Counted from the stretch's first letter, positions 50,619 through 59,805 are shown. The stretch is DNA of 64,000 bases from Streptomyces radiopugnans (GCF_900110735.1 NZ_FOET01000005.1:124001-188000), one strand, 5' to 3'. Program-made: numbers and translations. Notes: generated by a model not told the origin, from the letters alone.

Positions 50619-51404
50619 TTACGCCCTCGTGTCGCGGGCTCCTCCGCCGCCCACCTGACCGCCCGCCCCGCCGCCCGTCGCACCGCCCACCTCATCGCCC
50701 GCCCCGCCGCTCCCGCCGGCCGACAGCAGCTCCAGTTCCGTGGCCAGGTTGCGGCGGGCGGTGTGCTCCCAGTGCTCCCGGCCGTAGCGGGTGCGGAACA
50801 GGGCGGGCAGGCCCAGCAGATGGCGCAGGACCTCGGCGCGTCCGGCGCGGAAGGCGTCGTCGGGGACGAAGCCGTACTCCTCGCGGACGGCGGCGGCGTA
50901 GGCCGCGTACTCCTGCGGTGATCCGGCCAGCACCGCGAGGTCGGCGTCGCAGAGCACCTCGCCGCCCGTGTCGCCGGGGGCCGGGTCGTGGCCGGCGGTG
51001 AGGCGGACCAGCCGGGCCACCTCGGCGGCCAGGGCGGGGGAGGCGCCCGCCTCGGCCAGGGCGCGCTCGGCCAGGCGGGCGCTGCGCTCCTCGTTGGTGG
51101 AGCGGTCCGGGAGGTGGACGGCGTCGTGGAACCAGGCCGCCAGCGAGACGGCGGCGACCTCCCCGGGGCCGGAGCAGTGGGCGGAGAGCAGGCCGACGCG
51201 GTCCAGGACGGCGATCAGGTGGTCGGTGGTGTGGTAGCGGCGGTGGGGCTCGGCCCAGCGCGCGAGGAGGTCGTCGGCGTAGGCGTACGGGGAGGGGGTG
51301 TCCGCGGGCAGGTCCGCCTCCGGGCGGCGGGCGGCGAGGAGGGTCCGGACCCAGCGCTCGCGCAGTCCGTCGTGGGCCGGATGGCGGTTCTTCGGCGTGA
51401 CCAT
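50619..51404 (-). CDS. HD-domain phosphohydrolase-like protein
   Basis: This 261-aa protein has the HD pattern: HTTDHLIAVLDRV, the metal-binding AAWFHDAVHLPDRSTNEERSA and DADLAVLAGSP. The family is common in bacteria next to metabolic genes, with nucleotide or aldehyde-phosphate substrates proposed. The C-terminal 35 residues are Gly-rich and low complexity. The ATG at 51404 is divergent from cutC with 58 bases between starts. Confidence 0.82.
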   Translation of the reverse strand: MVTPKNRHPAHDGLRERWVRTLLAARRPEADLPADTPSPYAYADDLLARWAEPHRRYHTTDHLIAVLDRVGLLSAHCSGPGEVAAVSLAAWFHDAVHLPDRSTNEERSARLAERALAEAGASPALAAEVARLVRLTAGHDPAPGDTGGEVLCDADLAVLAGSPQEYAAYAAAVREEYGFVPDDAFRAGRAEVLRHLLGLPALFRTRYGREHWEHTARRNLATELELLSAGGSGGAGDEVGGATGGGAGGQVGGGGARDTRA

Positions 51405-51460
51405 GACGCAATTGTGTGCCCCGTCTTCCCGGCGTGTCCCGCGATGTGGCAGGCTCCGCT

Positions 51461-51476
51461 ATATGTCTAGACCAAT
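51461..51476 (+). promoter_or_regulatory. DasR-like palindrome over the cutC start codon
   Basis: ATATGTCTAGACCAAT matches the dre consensus at 12 of 16 positions, including the full GTCTAGAC core. It overlaps the cutC ATG (51463). TCTAGA is rare in such GC-rich DNA. Confidence 0.35.
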
Positions 51477-52164
51477 CCTCGAAGTGATCGCCCTCGACGC
51501 CCAGGACGCGATCGCCGCGCAGACCGGCGGGGCCGACCGCCTCGAACTGGTCGGCGACATGGCCTCCGACGGCCTCACCCCCGCCCGTGAGACCTTCGCC
51601 GCCGTCCGCGGGGCCACCGATCTGCCGGTGCGCGTGATGCTGCGCGCGGCGGACGGGTTCGCAGCGGGCGGCGAGGCGGCACTGGAGGCGCTGCGCGAGC
51701 GGGCGCGCGGCCTGCGCGCGGAGGGGGCGGAGGAGTTCGTGCTCGGCTTCCTCGACGACACCGGGCAGCCCGACCTCGCCGCGATCGGCGCCGTCCTCGA
51801 CGCCGTCCCCGGCTGCCGCTGGACCTTCCACCGCGCCATCGACCGCTGCGCCGACCGCGCCGGGCTGCGCAAACGGCTCGACGGGTACCCGGGCCTGGAC
51901 ACTTACCTCACCGCCGGCTCGGCGGACGGCGTGGCGGCGGGCCTGGCCGTCCTGTGCGCCGAGGCGGCCCGTACGGTAGCCGGGGAGCCCGGCTACCTCC
52001 CGCTCCTGATGGCCGGCGGCGGCCTGGACCTCGGCCACGTCCCCGCCCTGCGCGCGGCGGGCGTGACCGCCTTCCACATCGGCGGCGCGGCCCGCTTCGG
52101 CGGCTGGGACACCCCGGTCTCCCCGGACGCGGTGCGTCTGTGGCGCGAGGCGCTGGACGGCTGA
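51463..52164 (+). CDS. cutC: CutC family protein
   Basis: This 233-aa TIM-barrel protein matches CutC: LEVIALDAQDAIAAQTGGADRLELV, GGLTPA-like DGLTPARET, VRVMLRAADGF, the EFVLGFLD strand, TFHRAID, and the C-terminal AGGGL plus AFHIGGAAR. CutC was named for copper homeostasis, but that role is disputed and the enzyme activity is unknown. The ribosome-binding site is weak. A 24-bp perfect hairpin starts at its stop codon. Confidence 0.9.
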   Translation: MSRPILEVIALDAQDAIAAQTGGADRLELVGDMASDGLTPARETFAAVRGATDLPVRVMLRAADGFAAGGEAALEALRERARGLRAEGAEEFVLGFLDDTGQPDLAAIGAVLDAVPGCRWTFHRAIDRCADRAGLRKRLDGYPGLDTYLTAGSADGVAAGLAVLCAEAARTVAGEPGYLPLLMAGGGLDLGHVPALRAAGVTAFHIGGAARFGGWDTPVSPDAVRLWREALDG

Positions 52165-52212
52165 ACGGGCCGGTTCCCCGGTGCCGCCGGCACCGGGGAA
52201 CCGGCCCGTTCA
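52162..52212. terminator. 24-bp perfect bidirectional terminator
   Basis: The arms 52162-52185 and 52189-52212 are exact complements with a GCC loop. The stem begins with the cutC TGA and ends 11 bases before the adenylation-reductase gene end. It insulates cutC from the biosynthetic cluster. Confidence 0.9.
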
Positions 52213-52223
52213 GCCCGGCCCGC

Positions 52224-55200
52224 TCAGCCGTCCGCGGCGGGGACGGTCTCGTGCCACTCCACGCCCAGGGACCGCACCAGCTCGTGGCAGTTGCGGCCGA
52301 AGGCGGGGGAGGGGACGTCCCGGAAGAGCCCGCCCAGGTCCCCCGGCCCGTCGTCCGGATCGGGCAGGACCATGGCCAGCCGCTGGAGGGAGGGGGAGCT
52401 CTGCGCCGCGACCAGTTCGCGGAACTCCCGGTACGTCACGTGCCGCAGGTCGCGCGCCGGGCCGAAGCGCCCCATGAGGTCGTCCAGCCGGGTCGGCTCC
52501 CGCTGCACCACGTGGAAGGTCTCGCCCAGGCGGCGCTCGCGCACCGCCGCCGAGATGAACCGGCTGACGTTGTCCACCGGGGTGAAGTCGCCCAGCGCGC
52601 CCGTCTCGAAGCGGACGCCGAGTTCCGCGCACGCCGTCAGGACGAACTCGGCGAGGCTGCCGCCGTGGCTGAGGACGCCGGTGCGCGAGTGCGGCATCAC
52701 CTCGCCCATGCGGTACAGGCTCACCGGGAGGCCGTACCGCCCCCGGGCCTCGCGCAGCAGCGCCTCGGCGACCCACTTGCTCCGGCTGTAGCCGTCGCCC
52801 GGCACCTCCTCGGCCGCGGGGAAGGCGTTCTCGTCGAGCACCGAGCCGCCGTGGGGCGCGCGGGGCAGGATGCCGAGCGTCGACAGGTGGTGCACGGGGC
52901 TGGCCGGCCCGGGGCCGGTGCGGGCGAGCCGGACCACCTCGCGGGTGCCGAGCACGTTCACCGCGCGTAGACGCCGGTAGGGGTAGACGAGGTTCACCTC
53001 CGCGCCCGCGTGCACGATCGTGTCCGTCCACTCGGCCAGCTCCCGGAAGCCGGACCCGGACAGCCCGAACCCCTCGGCGCCGAGGTCGCCGCGCACGACC
53101 CGGACCCGGTCGCCGCCGCTGCCGACGGGCAGGCCGTAGTGGCGGGCGCGGGCGTCGAGCCGGGCGCGGGCGGCCGCGTCGTCCCCGGCGTTGACCAGGC
53201 AGGCGACGGTGGCCGTCGTGGACCGCAGCAGCTCGTCCAGCAGGTGGATGCCGATGAAGCCGGTGCCGCCGGTGAGGAGGATGTGCCGGGGCGGGGCGAC
53301 GGCCGCGGACCGCGGGGGCGGTACGGCTGCCGGACAGGCCGGTTCCAGAGCGGCGGCGTCGGCCAGCATCTCCCGGTGGACGGCCGCCTCCCCGGCCTCC
53401 GGGCCGCCCCGGGCGATCAGACGGACCTGGGCGGCGACGGTCGGCGCCTCGGCGATGTCCCGCACCGACAGGCGCAGGCCGAACAGGTCGCGCAGGCGCA
53501 GTACGAGCCGCTGGGCGCTGAGGGAGGTGCCGCCGATCTCGAAGAAGCCGTCCCGCGGACCGGGGGTGACGCCCAGGAGCTCGGCCCACAGGGAGCGGAC
53601 CGTCCGCTCCGGGTCGCCCCCGGGGGCCGGCCCGCCCCCGGCTCCGCCGCTCCCGGGCGCCGCGGCCCGCTCCGCCGCGCTCCGCTCCGCCGCGTCCGGC
53701 CCGTCCAGCAGCCGAGCCAGGGCCCGGCGGTCGGCCTTGCCGTTGGGGGACAGGGGCATGCTCTCGATCCGCACGAACCGGTCGGGCACCAGCTCGGCCG
53801 GGAGCAGCTTCCCGGCCCGCGCCCTGGTGTCCGCGAGGTCGAGGTCCTCGCGGGCTACGACGGCCGCGACCAGGGTCTGGCCGTCGGCCTCGCCCCGCAG
53901 CACGACCCGCACGTCCTGGACCCCCGGCAGCGTCAGCAGCGCCCGCTCGACCTCCGCCGGTTCGATCCGCACCCCGCGCACCTTGAGCTGGTCGTCGCGC
54001 CGCCCCACGAAGTACAGGCAGCCGTCGGCCCGGTAGTGGCCGAGGTCGCCGGTGCGGTAGAGGCGGTCGCCGGGGATGTCGGGGAAGGGGTTGGGCACGA
54101 ACGCCGCCCCGGTCCGCTCCGGGGCGCCGAGGTAGCCCAGCCCCAGGCAGTCGCCGCCGATGAGGATCTCGCCGGTCTCGCCCGTGCCCAGGCGCCGCAT
54201 CGAGGAGTCCACGACCACCGCCGAGGTGTTGTCGATGGGGCGGCCGACGGGTATCTCGTCGCCGGTGCCGCCACCGCCGGCGCCCGCGGTGACGGTGTGG
54301 AAGACACTGCCGATCGACGCCTCGGTGGGGCCGTAGGTGTTGGTGATCGCCGTGCCGGGCAGCAGCCCGTGGAACCTGCGGACCGCCTCCACGTTGATCG
54401 CCTCGCCTCCCAGCAGGACGTGCCGCAGGGAGCCGGCCGCCCGCACCAGCGCCGGGTCCGAGGCGAGCAGGTCGACGAGCACGGTGAAGATCGACGGCAC
54501 GAAGTCGGTGATCGTCACCCCGTGGCGGCCGATCTGGTCGACGGTGCGCTCCAGGTCGAGCAGCCCGTCGCGGCGCGGCATGACGACGCTGCCGCCCATG
54601 GTCAGCGGCCACAGCAACTGCCACAGCGACGAGTCGAAGACCGACCGGCTGTTCTGGAGCGCCACGTGCCCGGCGCCGAACCTGCGGGTCATGTAGAGGA
54701 ACCGGTTGAGCAGGCCGCGGTGCACGTTGAGCGTGCACTTGGGCAGGCCCGTGGTGCCCGAGGTGAAGAAGCCGTAGGCGAGGTCGGTACGGCCGGGGCG
54801 CCCGCCGGCGGGGGCGGCGTCGGTGCCGTCCAGCTTCCGGTGGTCGGCCACGAGGGCGCGGGCGCAGCCGGCCGCCGGAGCCGGGGTGCGCGGGGAGACG
54901 ACGGCGATGTCGGTGCCCAGGCCCCGCAGCAGCGCGCCGATCCGCTCCCGGGGCCAGCCCGGGTCGAAGGGGATGAAGGGGACTCCGGCCTTCATCGCCG
55001 CGACCATCGCGAGCGGGAGTTCCATCCCGTCGCTCACCAGCAGGGGGAGCAGCGTCTCCCGGCGCGCGCCGTGGTCCACGAGCACCGCGGCCAGGGAGTT
55101 GGCCCTGCGGTCCAGCTCCCGGTAGCTCAGCGTCGCGCCGTCGTAGTACAGCGCGTCGGCGTCGGGGGTGGCACGGGCCTGCTCCTCGATCAGGTGCAGG

Positions 55201-55280
55201 GTCGTCGCGGTGCCCCGCGGGTACGGCACGCGGCGTCCGTTGGGATCGGGCAGCGCGGGCGAGGACATGCTGGCTGGCAT
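52224..55280 (-). CDS. NRPS-like A-T-R carboxylate/amino-acid reductase
   Basis: This protein is about 1018 aa. The adenylation domain (about 25-520) shows LSYRELDRRANSLA, FFTSGTTGLPKCTLN, FDSSLWQLLWPLTMGG (an Asp in the position that contacts an amino group), NTYGPTEASI, GEILIGG and YRTGDLG. A carrier domain (about 575-645) has the pantetheine serine in DGFFEIGGTSLSAQRL. A thioester-reductase SDR domain (about 680-1010) has HILLTGGTGFIGIHLLDELL and the active-site Tyr/Lys in GDGYSRSKWVAE. There is no condensation domain. It should activate one amino acid, tether it and release it as an aldehyde (or alcohol) with NADPH. The ATG at 55280 follows TTGGGG. It is the last gene of a five-gene set transcribed from about 59.7 kb. 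Confidence 0.92.
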   Translation of the reverse strand: MPASMSSPALPDPNGRRVPYPRGTATTLHLIEEQARATPDADALYYDGATLSYRELDRRANSLAAVLVDHGARRETLLPLLVSDGMELPLAMVAAMKAGVPFIPFDPGWPRERIGALLRGLGTDIAVVSPRTPAPAAGCARALVADHRKLDGTDAAPAGGRPGRTDLAYGFFTSGTTGLPKCTLNVHRGLLNRFLYMTRRFGAGHVALQNSRSVFDSSLWQLLWPLTMGGSVVMPRRDGLLDLERTVDQIGRHGVTITDFVPSIFTVLVDLLASDPALVRAAGSLRHVLLGGEAINVEAVRRFHGLLPGTAITNTYGPTEASIGSVFHTVTAGAGGGGTGDEIPVGRPIDNTSAVVVDSSMRRLGTGETGEILIGGDCLGLGYLGAPERTGAAFVPNPFPDIPGDRLYRTGDLGHYRADGCLYFVGRRDDQLKVRGVRIEPAEVERALLTLPGVQDVRVVLRGEADGQTLVAAVVAREDLDLADTRARAGKLLPAELVPDRFVRIESMPLSPNGKADRRALARLLDGPDAAERSAAERAAAPGSGGAGGGPAPGGDPERTVRSLWAELLGVTPGPRDGFFEIGGTSLSAQRLVLRLRDLFGLRLSVRDIAEAPTVAAQVRLIARGGPEAGEAAVHREMLADAAALEPACPAAVPPPRSAAVAPPRHILLTGGTGFIGIHLLDELLRSTTATVACLVNAGDDAAARARLDARARHYGLPVGSGGDRVRVVRGDLGAEGFGLSGSGFRELAEWTDTIVHAGAEVNLVYPYRRLRAVNVLGTREVVRLARTGPGPASPVHHLSTLGILPRAPHGGSVLDENAFPAAEEVPGDGYSRSKWVAEALLREARGRYGLPVSLYRMGEVMPHSRTGVLSHGGSLAEFVLTACAELGVRFETGALGDFTPVDNVSRFISAAVRERRLGETFHVVQREPTRLDDLMGRFGPARDLRHVTYREFRELVAAQSSPSLQRLAMVLPDPDDGPGDLGGLFRDVPSPAFGRNCHELVRSLGVEWHETVPAADG

Positions 55281-55300
55281 CGTGGACCCCAATCGAGTGT

Positions 55301-55330
55301 GGTTCCAGGCGTTTCCAGGCGTTTCCGGGA
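55301..55330. repeat. 10-bp direct repeats upstream of the A-T-R gene
   Basis: Three 10-base units (GGTTCCAGGC, GTTTCCAGGC, GTTTCCGGGA) lie in the 169-base gap before the A-T-R start. On the coding strand they read as repeats of GGAAACGCCT. The 10-bp phase puts them on one face of the helix, as in activator sites. Confidence 0.6.
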
Positions 55331-55449
55331 CTGCTCTGCGGTACGGGCTGTGCGGGTGGGGGGCTGTGCGGGCCGCCGCGCGAGGGGGCGCGCGGCGGCT
55401 GTGTGCTGCGTGTCGCGTGCGGCGGGGGCTCGCGGTGGCGCGCGGGCCT

Positions 55450-56187
55450 TCAGACGGCGGGCAGGACGAGGGAGCGGGAGCGCAGCTCCTCGTAGAAGGG
55501 CAGGTGGTGCCGGAGGTAGCCGGCCAGCACCGGGCTGTCGTCGACCGTGACGGCGTGGCGCCGGTCGCTCTGCCGGAAGCCGGAGCTGCGGGCGACGTCC
55601 TGGTGCCACCGGCTGGTGCGGCTCCACTCGGAGCGATCCCCCGACTGCCAGGACAGGGCCCGCTCGTCGTAGGGGATGCCGACGGCCTCGCAGTAGGCGC
55701 GGACGGTGTCGCCGGGGCGCTCGACGAGGACGTCGGCGTCGACCACGACGGGGTCGCGCCCCGTCTCCCGGCGGACCCGGTCGAATATCTCGTACTGGTG
55801 CTCGAACCCGATCTCCGGGAGCTTCACGTCGGGGTTCACCGCGTAGTGCGACTCGATGGCGCGCCGCGGGTCGCGGACGATGAAGGTGTGCATGACGGCC
55901 TCGGCCAGCGGCAGCGCGTCGAAGAGGCGGGCGTGCGGGTACTCGGTGGTGTCCTTGAAGAACACCGGGGTCTTCGCCGACTCCGCCGTGAACCCCCGCA
56001 GCGCCTCCTCCGGCGTGGCGAGGCGCCGCCCGCCGACCTCGACGTGGTGCCCGGCGGCCAGTTCGGAGAACGGCTCGTGGTACGCGCGGAAGTCGCCGCG
56101 CTGCACCATCATCCGGAAGAAGGCCGTCGACATGGCCCGCGGCGGGGACCACAGGGCCAGCACCGCCGGCCGTACGGGGGCGCTCAC
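55450..56187 (-). CDS. PAPS-dependent sulfotransferase
   Basis: This 245-aa protein starts at a GTG that overlaps the aldo/keto reductase stop. The N-terminal 5'-phosphosulfate loop is LWSPPRAMSTAFFRMM. The 3'-phosphate-binding region is FIVRDPRRAIESHYA. It resembles the small bacterial STF family with FFKDTTEYPHARLFD. The enzyme would transfer sulfate from PAPS to a hydroxyl. In this cluster the likely acceptor is the alcohol made from the A-T-R product. Confidence 0.85.
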   Translation of the reverse strand: MSAPVRPAVLALWSPPRAMSTAFFRMMVQRGDFRAYHEPFSELAAGHHVEVGGRRLATPEEALRGFTAESAKTPVFFKDTTEYPHARLFDALPLAEAVMHTFIVRDPRRAIESHYAVNPDVKLPEIGFEHQYEIFDRVRRETGRDPVVVDADVLVERPGDTVRAYCEAVGIPYDERALSWQSGDRSEWSRTSRWHQDVARSSGFRQSDRRHAVTVDDSPVLAGYLRHHLPFYEELRSRSLVLPAV

Positions 56188-57167
56188 TGCGACCACTCCG
56201 TCGGCTCCCGGTCCCAGCGGTGGGCGCGCAGCTCGCGCATCAGCTCCTCGGGCAGCCGGCGGCCGTCGCTGACCGCGATGTTGGCGGAGACGTGCCCGGG
56301 GCGGCGCATGCCGGGGATCACGGTGTGCACGTCGTCGTTCTGCAGGATGAAGCGCAGGGCCAGTTCGGGCAGTGTCATGCCGTCGGGGACGATCTTCTTC
56401 AGCGCCTCCGCGCGGTCCACGCTGGCGTGCAGGTTCTCGGGCACGAAGTAGGAGGCCCGCCAGTCGCCCTCGGGCCAGGTGGTGTCCTTCGTCAGCGTCC
56501 CGGTCAGGGTGCCCTCGTCGAACGGGACGCGGGCGATCACGCCGATGCCCAACTCCCGGCAGAGCGGGAAGAGTTCGTCCTCGGGCGCCTGGTCGAAGAT
56601 GTTGTAGATGACCTGGACGGCGTCGATCAGGCCGGTCCGCAGGACCTCCGTCGCGTTCCAGGGCTCCCAGCGGTTGATGCTGATGCCGATCCCGTCGACC
56701 ATGCCCGAGGACCGCAGCGCCTCGACGGTGGCCAGCCAGCGCTCGTCCCGCGCCCAGTGGTCCTCCCACACGTGGAACTGCATCAGGTCCACGCGGGGGA
56801 CGCCGAGGTTGCGCAGGCTCTTCTCGGTGTACTCCATGACGTGGTCGTACGGGAACACGTCGTCGACGTCGGAATCCCGGGTGGAGGGGAACCTCCGGTC
56901 CTTGGGAGGGATCTTGGTGAAGGCCTTCAGCCCCTTCTCCGGATTGGCCGCGAGGAGCTTCCCCAGCAGGACCTCGCTGTGCCCGCGGCCGTAGATCCAC
57001 GCGGTGTCGAACGCGTTGCAGCCGAGGTCCACGGCGAGCTGGAGGGCGGCGAGACTCGTCTCGTCGTCCGCACCCTGCCAGCCGCCCGGTCCGGCGCCGA
57101 CCCCCCACATCCCGTAGCCGACCTCCCCGACCCGCCAGCCCAGCCGGCCGAATGTGCGCTGAAGCAT
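56184..57167 (-). CDS. Aldo/keto reductase
   Basis: This 327-aa protein starts at an ATG after AGGGGAA. It is an AKR TIM barrel with the catalytic set Asp/Tyr in CNAFDTAWIYGRGHSE, Lys in AFTKIPPK and His in LMQFHVWEDHW. The NADPH-binding C-terminal part (VIPGMRRPGHVSANIAV) is intact. It is followed by the sulfotransferase with a GTGA overlap, so the two are coupled. It probably reduces the aldehyde released by the A-T-R enzyme to an alcohol, although the opposite direction is possible. Confidence 0.9.
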   Translation of the reverse strand: MLQRTFGRLGWRVGEVGYGMWGVGAGPGGWQGADDETSLAALQLAVDLGCNAFDTAWIYGRGHSEVLLGKLLAANPEKGLKAFTKIPPKDRRFPSTRDSDVDDVFPYDHVMEYTEKSLRNLGVPRVDLMQFHVWEDHWARDERWLATVEALRSSGMVDGIGISINRWEPWNATEVLRTGLIDAVQVIYNIFDQAPEDELFPLCRELGIGVIARVPFDEGTLTGTLTKDTTWPEGDWRASYFVPENLHASVDRAEALKKIVPDGMTLPELALRFILQNDDVHTVIPGMRRPGHVSANIAVSDGRRLPEELMRELRAHRWDREPTEWSQ

Positions 57168-57237
57168 GTCTGTTCCCCTGTGAGCGAGTGGACGGGTGTG
57201 AGCGAGTGCGCGGGAAAGCGCGGAAGCCGCCCGCGGG

Positions 57238-58500
57238 TCATCCGGAGGCGGGCCCGGCGAGGGGCGCCGAGTCCCAGTTGTGGCCGCCTCCGCCGGTGAA
57301 CCGGCGCTGCCGCAGGACGTCGGCGCCCCCGCCGATCTCCGGCAGCGCCCGCCCGACGACGCCGCCCTTGTAGAGGTCGAGCCGGACGGTGGCGTCGGCC
57401 GGGCCGGCGATCTCGGCCAGACCGGCCCGCGCCGCCCGGGCGGTACGGCCGTGCGCCGTCCCCTCGTAGACGCAGACGGCGAGCTGCCGGGCGAGGAACC
57501 GGGCGGTGTCCGCGGCGCCCCGGTCGGTGACCGTCTCGTAGGCGGCGCGCACCGCGTGCGACAGCAGCTCCATGCCCGGCGCCTCGTACACACCGCGGCA
57601 CTTGGTGCCGTTGATGCGGTGCTCCACCACGTCGGTCAGGCCCAGCCCGTTCCGCCCGCCGACGGTGTTGGCCAGCTCCAGCAGCTCCTCCGGCGGCAGG
57701 CGGCGGCCGTCGAGGGCCACCGGGCGGCCGTGCTCGACGGTGACGGAGACCGTCTCCACCCGGTCCGGCGCCTGCCGGGGCGACACGCCCATCAGCCGTT
57801 CCAGGCCCGCCGCCGTGGTGCCCAGGTCCTCCAGGCCGGCGTCCTCGTGGGAGGTGCCCGCGAGGTTGCCGTCGACGGAGTGCTCCGCGGTGTTCCCCGG
57901 CATGCACACCAGGCCCGCCGAGGCGATGTGGCGGGCCATCGCCTCCCGGTCGGGCAGGGCGGCCAGCACCTCCGGGTCGCGCCAGGGGGCGAAGACCGCG
58001 AGGTCCGGCGCGAAGTGCGCGCCGTAGCGCTCGAAGCGGCGCTGGTCGTTGCCGCCGCCGACGCAGCCGTGCGCCAGTACGCCGGCGCCGGCCCGGCGCA
58101 GCTCGGGCACCACGCGCTCGACGATGACGGCCCGGGACAGGCCCGTGGTGTTCCAGTAGCCCCCGTCGTAGTGGGCCTGGAAGGCGACGACGTCGAGTGC
58201 CGCGTCGGCCATGGTGCGCCGGGCGTCCACCTCGTGCACCGGTATGCCGGCCGCGCGCACCGCGCCGGTGAACTCGCGGAAGTCCTTCTCCGGGCACTGG
58301 CCGATGTCGAGGACGAACGCCTCCACGTCGTATCCGCCGCCGTGCAGCCAGGAGGCCAGCGCGAGGGAGGAAAGCCCTCCGGAGAGGCAGATTCCGATCT
58401 TCCGCCGCTTCAGTTCGGACAGCGAGAGGTCCACCCATCCTCCAGGGGAGATGCGCCTGCGCCCCGGTATTCGCACCGGGCTGTGCGATACGGGGGACAT
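57238..58500 (-). CDS. Divergent argininosuccinate synthase-like enzyme
   Basis: This protein is about 420 aa. It keeps the overall ArgG layout: the PP-loop region near residue 36, AFVLDIGQ, GCVGGGNDQRRFERYG, SVDGNLAGTSHEDAGLED, and VVEHRINGTKCRGVYEAPG. In ArgG the loop is SGGLDTS, but here it is SGGLSSL, so the ATP-pyrophosphatase Asp is replaced by Ser. The citrulline-binding Trp and Arg after DANL are replaced as well. It is therefore probably a paralogue that joins other substrates by adenylation of a ureido or carboxylate oxygen. It is the first structural gene of the cluster. The start at 58500 is uncertain; a GTG at 58536 is in frame. Confidence 0.82.
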   Translation of the reverse strand: MSPVSHSPVRIPGRRRISPGGWVDLSLSELKRRKIGICLSGGLSSLALASWLHGGGYDVEAFVLDIGQCPEKDFREFTGAVRAAGIPVHEVDARRTMADAALDVVAFQAHYDGGYWNTTGLSRAVIVERVVPELRRAGAGVLAHGCVGGGNDQRRFERYGAHFAPDLAVFAPWRDPEVLAALPDREAMARHIASAGLVCMPGNTAEHSVDGNLAGTSHEDAGLEDLGTTAAGLERLMGVSPRQAPDRVETVSVTVEHGRPVALDGRRLPPEELLELANTVGGRNGLGLTDVVEHRINGTKCRGVYEAPGMELLSHAVRAAYETVTDRGAADTARFLARQLAVCVYEGTAHGRTARAARAGLAEIAGPADATVRLDLYKGGVVGRALPEIGGGADVLRQRRFTGGGGHNWDSAPLAGPASG

Positions 58501-58647
58501 GCTGTCCAACCCGCGCGGGCGGGGGGAAGTGAGCACCGCGGGGCATGATGCTGCAATGCGTAAACCTGAAGGCGTTGTACATGGGCGGAAACCGGGCCAA
58601 CCCGGAACCGCCCGGCATCCCGCGCCGCGGTTCCGGGAGCACGCCGT

Positions 58648-59676
58648 TCAGCCGAACCGGGTGCGCCCGTCCGGCCGCTGGGATTCCAGGAGCCCGGACC
58701 GGGCGAGCAGGTAGCCCAGTTGGGCCCGGCTGCCGGCCCTGAAGTGGTCCGCGGCCCACTTGATGTGGTTGGCCACGGTGCGGGGGCTCACGCCCAGCCG
58801 GCTCCCGATCGCCTTGTCGGTGTGCCCCTCCACCATCAGGCGCAGTACGGCCCGCCGGGTCTGGGAGGTGAACGTGTGCGGCTGCCACCGGTCCGTGCCG
58901 CGGAAGACGGGCTCGGCCCGGTCCCACGCGCAGTCGAAGGCGTTCACCAGATAGCGCACGATCGCGGGGTGGCGCACGGACAGGGCCGCCGGCTGGTGCT
59001 CCTGCGCGGCGGGTATGAAGGCGACGGCGCCGTCGAAGACGGTGACCTGGCTGAACGCCTCGGCCAGTGTGCGCACCTCGGCGCCGGCCGCGGTGATCTT
59101 CTCCGCGTAGGCGAGCGTCGGGCCGTGGGAGCGCACGGTGTGCTGGTACAGCACCCGCTGCCGTACCCCCCTGGAGCACAGGTCCAGCGCCTCCGGCAGG
59201 GTGCGGGCCAGCGTCTCCTCACTCAGGCCGCCGCCCGGCTGGGCGGTCATCACATCGCTTCCGCAGGACCGGGCGGCCCGGCGCAGGGCCCGGTCGACGG
59301 CCTCCTCGCCGAGGAGCAGGTCCGCGGTGCGGTTGACCTCCCGGCCGATCTGCCGGTACGCCGCCTCCGCGCGGGCCAGCACCGACCGGACCGACCGCAG
59401 GGCCTGCTCCTGCTCCAGGATGGCCCGCTCGATCGGGCGCGCGAGCCTGGCGGCCGCGATGTCCGGCGGCACCGGGACCAGCGTCCCGGGGCTCTCCGGC
59501 GACCGGCGCAGCAGCCCCAGTTCCAGCAGGCATCCGGGCGCCTGCGCGGCGGGCGCGCTGCCCCGGGTCAGCGCCTGCCGGTAGAAGGCGTCGCCCTCGT
59601 CGCAGATGTCGGACCCCGGGCGGCCGGCCGTGGTCCCGGCCGTGCTGCCTGCCGTACCGGTCGTGACGGTGCACAT
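58648..59676 (-). CDS. LuxR-type (TrmB-like) pathway regulator
   Basis: This 342-aa protein has a C-terminal LuxR helix-turn-helix at about 268-330 (TRRAVLRLMVEGHTDKAIGSRLGVSPRTVANHIKWAADHFRAGSRAQLG). The centre (about 130-260) has the fold seen in TrmB-like regulators of Streptomyces clusters, with RHPAIVRYLVNAFDCAWDRAEPV. The N-terminal winged segment is short. It lies upstream of the biosynthetic genes in the same direction, so it is a likely cluster-specific activator. Confidence 0.88.
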   Translation of the reverse strand: MCTVTTGTAGSTAGTTAGRPGSDICDEGDAFYRQALTRGSAPAAQAPGCLLELGLLRRSPESPGTLVPVPPDIAAARLARPIERAILEQEQALRSVRSVLARAEAAYRQIGREVNRTADLLLGEEAVDRALRRAARSCGSDVMTAQPGGGLSEETLARTLPEALDLCSRGVRQRVLYQHTVRSHGPTLAYAEKITAAGAEVRTLAEAFSQVTVFDGAVAFIPAAQEHQPAALSVRHPAIVRYLVNAFDCAWDRAEPVFRGTDRWQPHTFTSQTRRAVLRLMVEGHTDKAIGSRLGVSPRTVANHIKWAADHFRAGSRAQLGYLLARSGLLESQRPDGRTRFG

Positions 59677-59805
59677 GTGGCGCTCTTCCAGCTTCCAGGT
59701 CTTCGTCCCCTCCCCGCCCCGTACCGGGCCCGGCGCGTCCGCGGGGCGCCCGGTCGGTGGCGGCGGCGGGGAACGGCGGGGGACGGCGGGTCGGAGGGCG
59801 GTCGG

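Noticed and set aside
53010..55550. 846-residue plus-strand frame
   Set aside because: It is the shadow of the A-T-R gene on the opposite strand.
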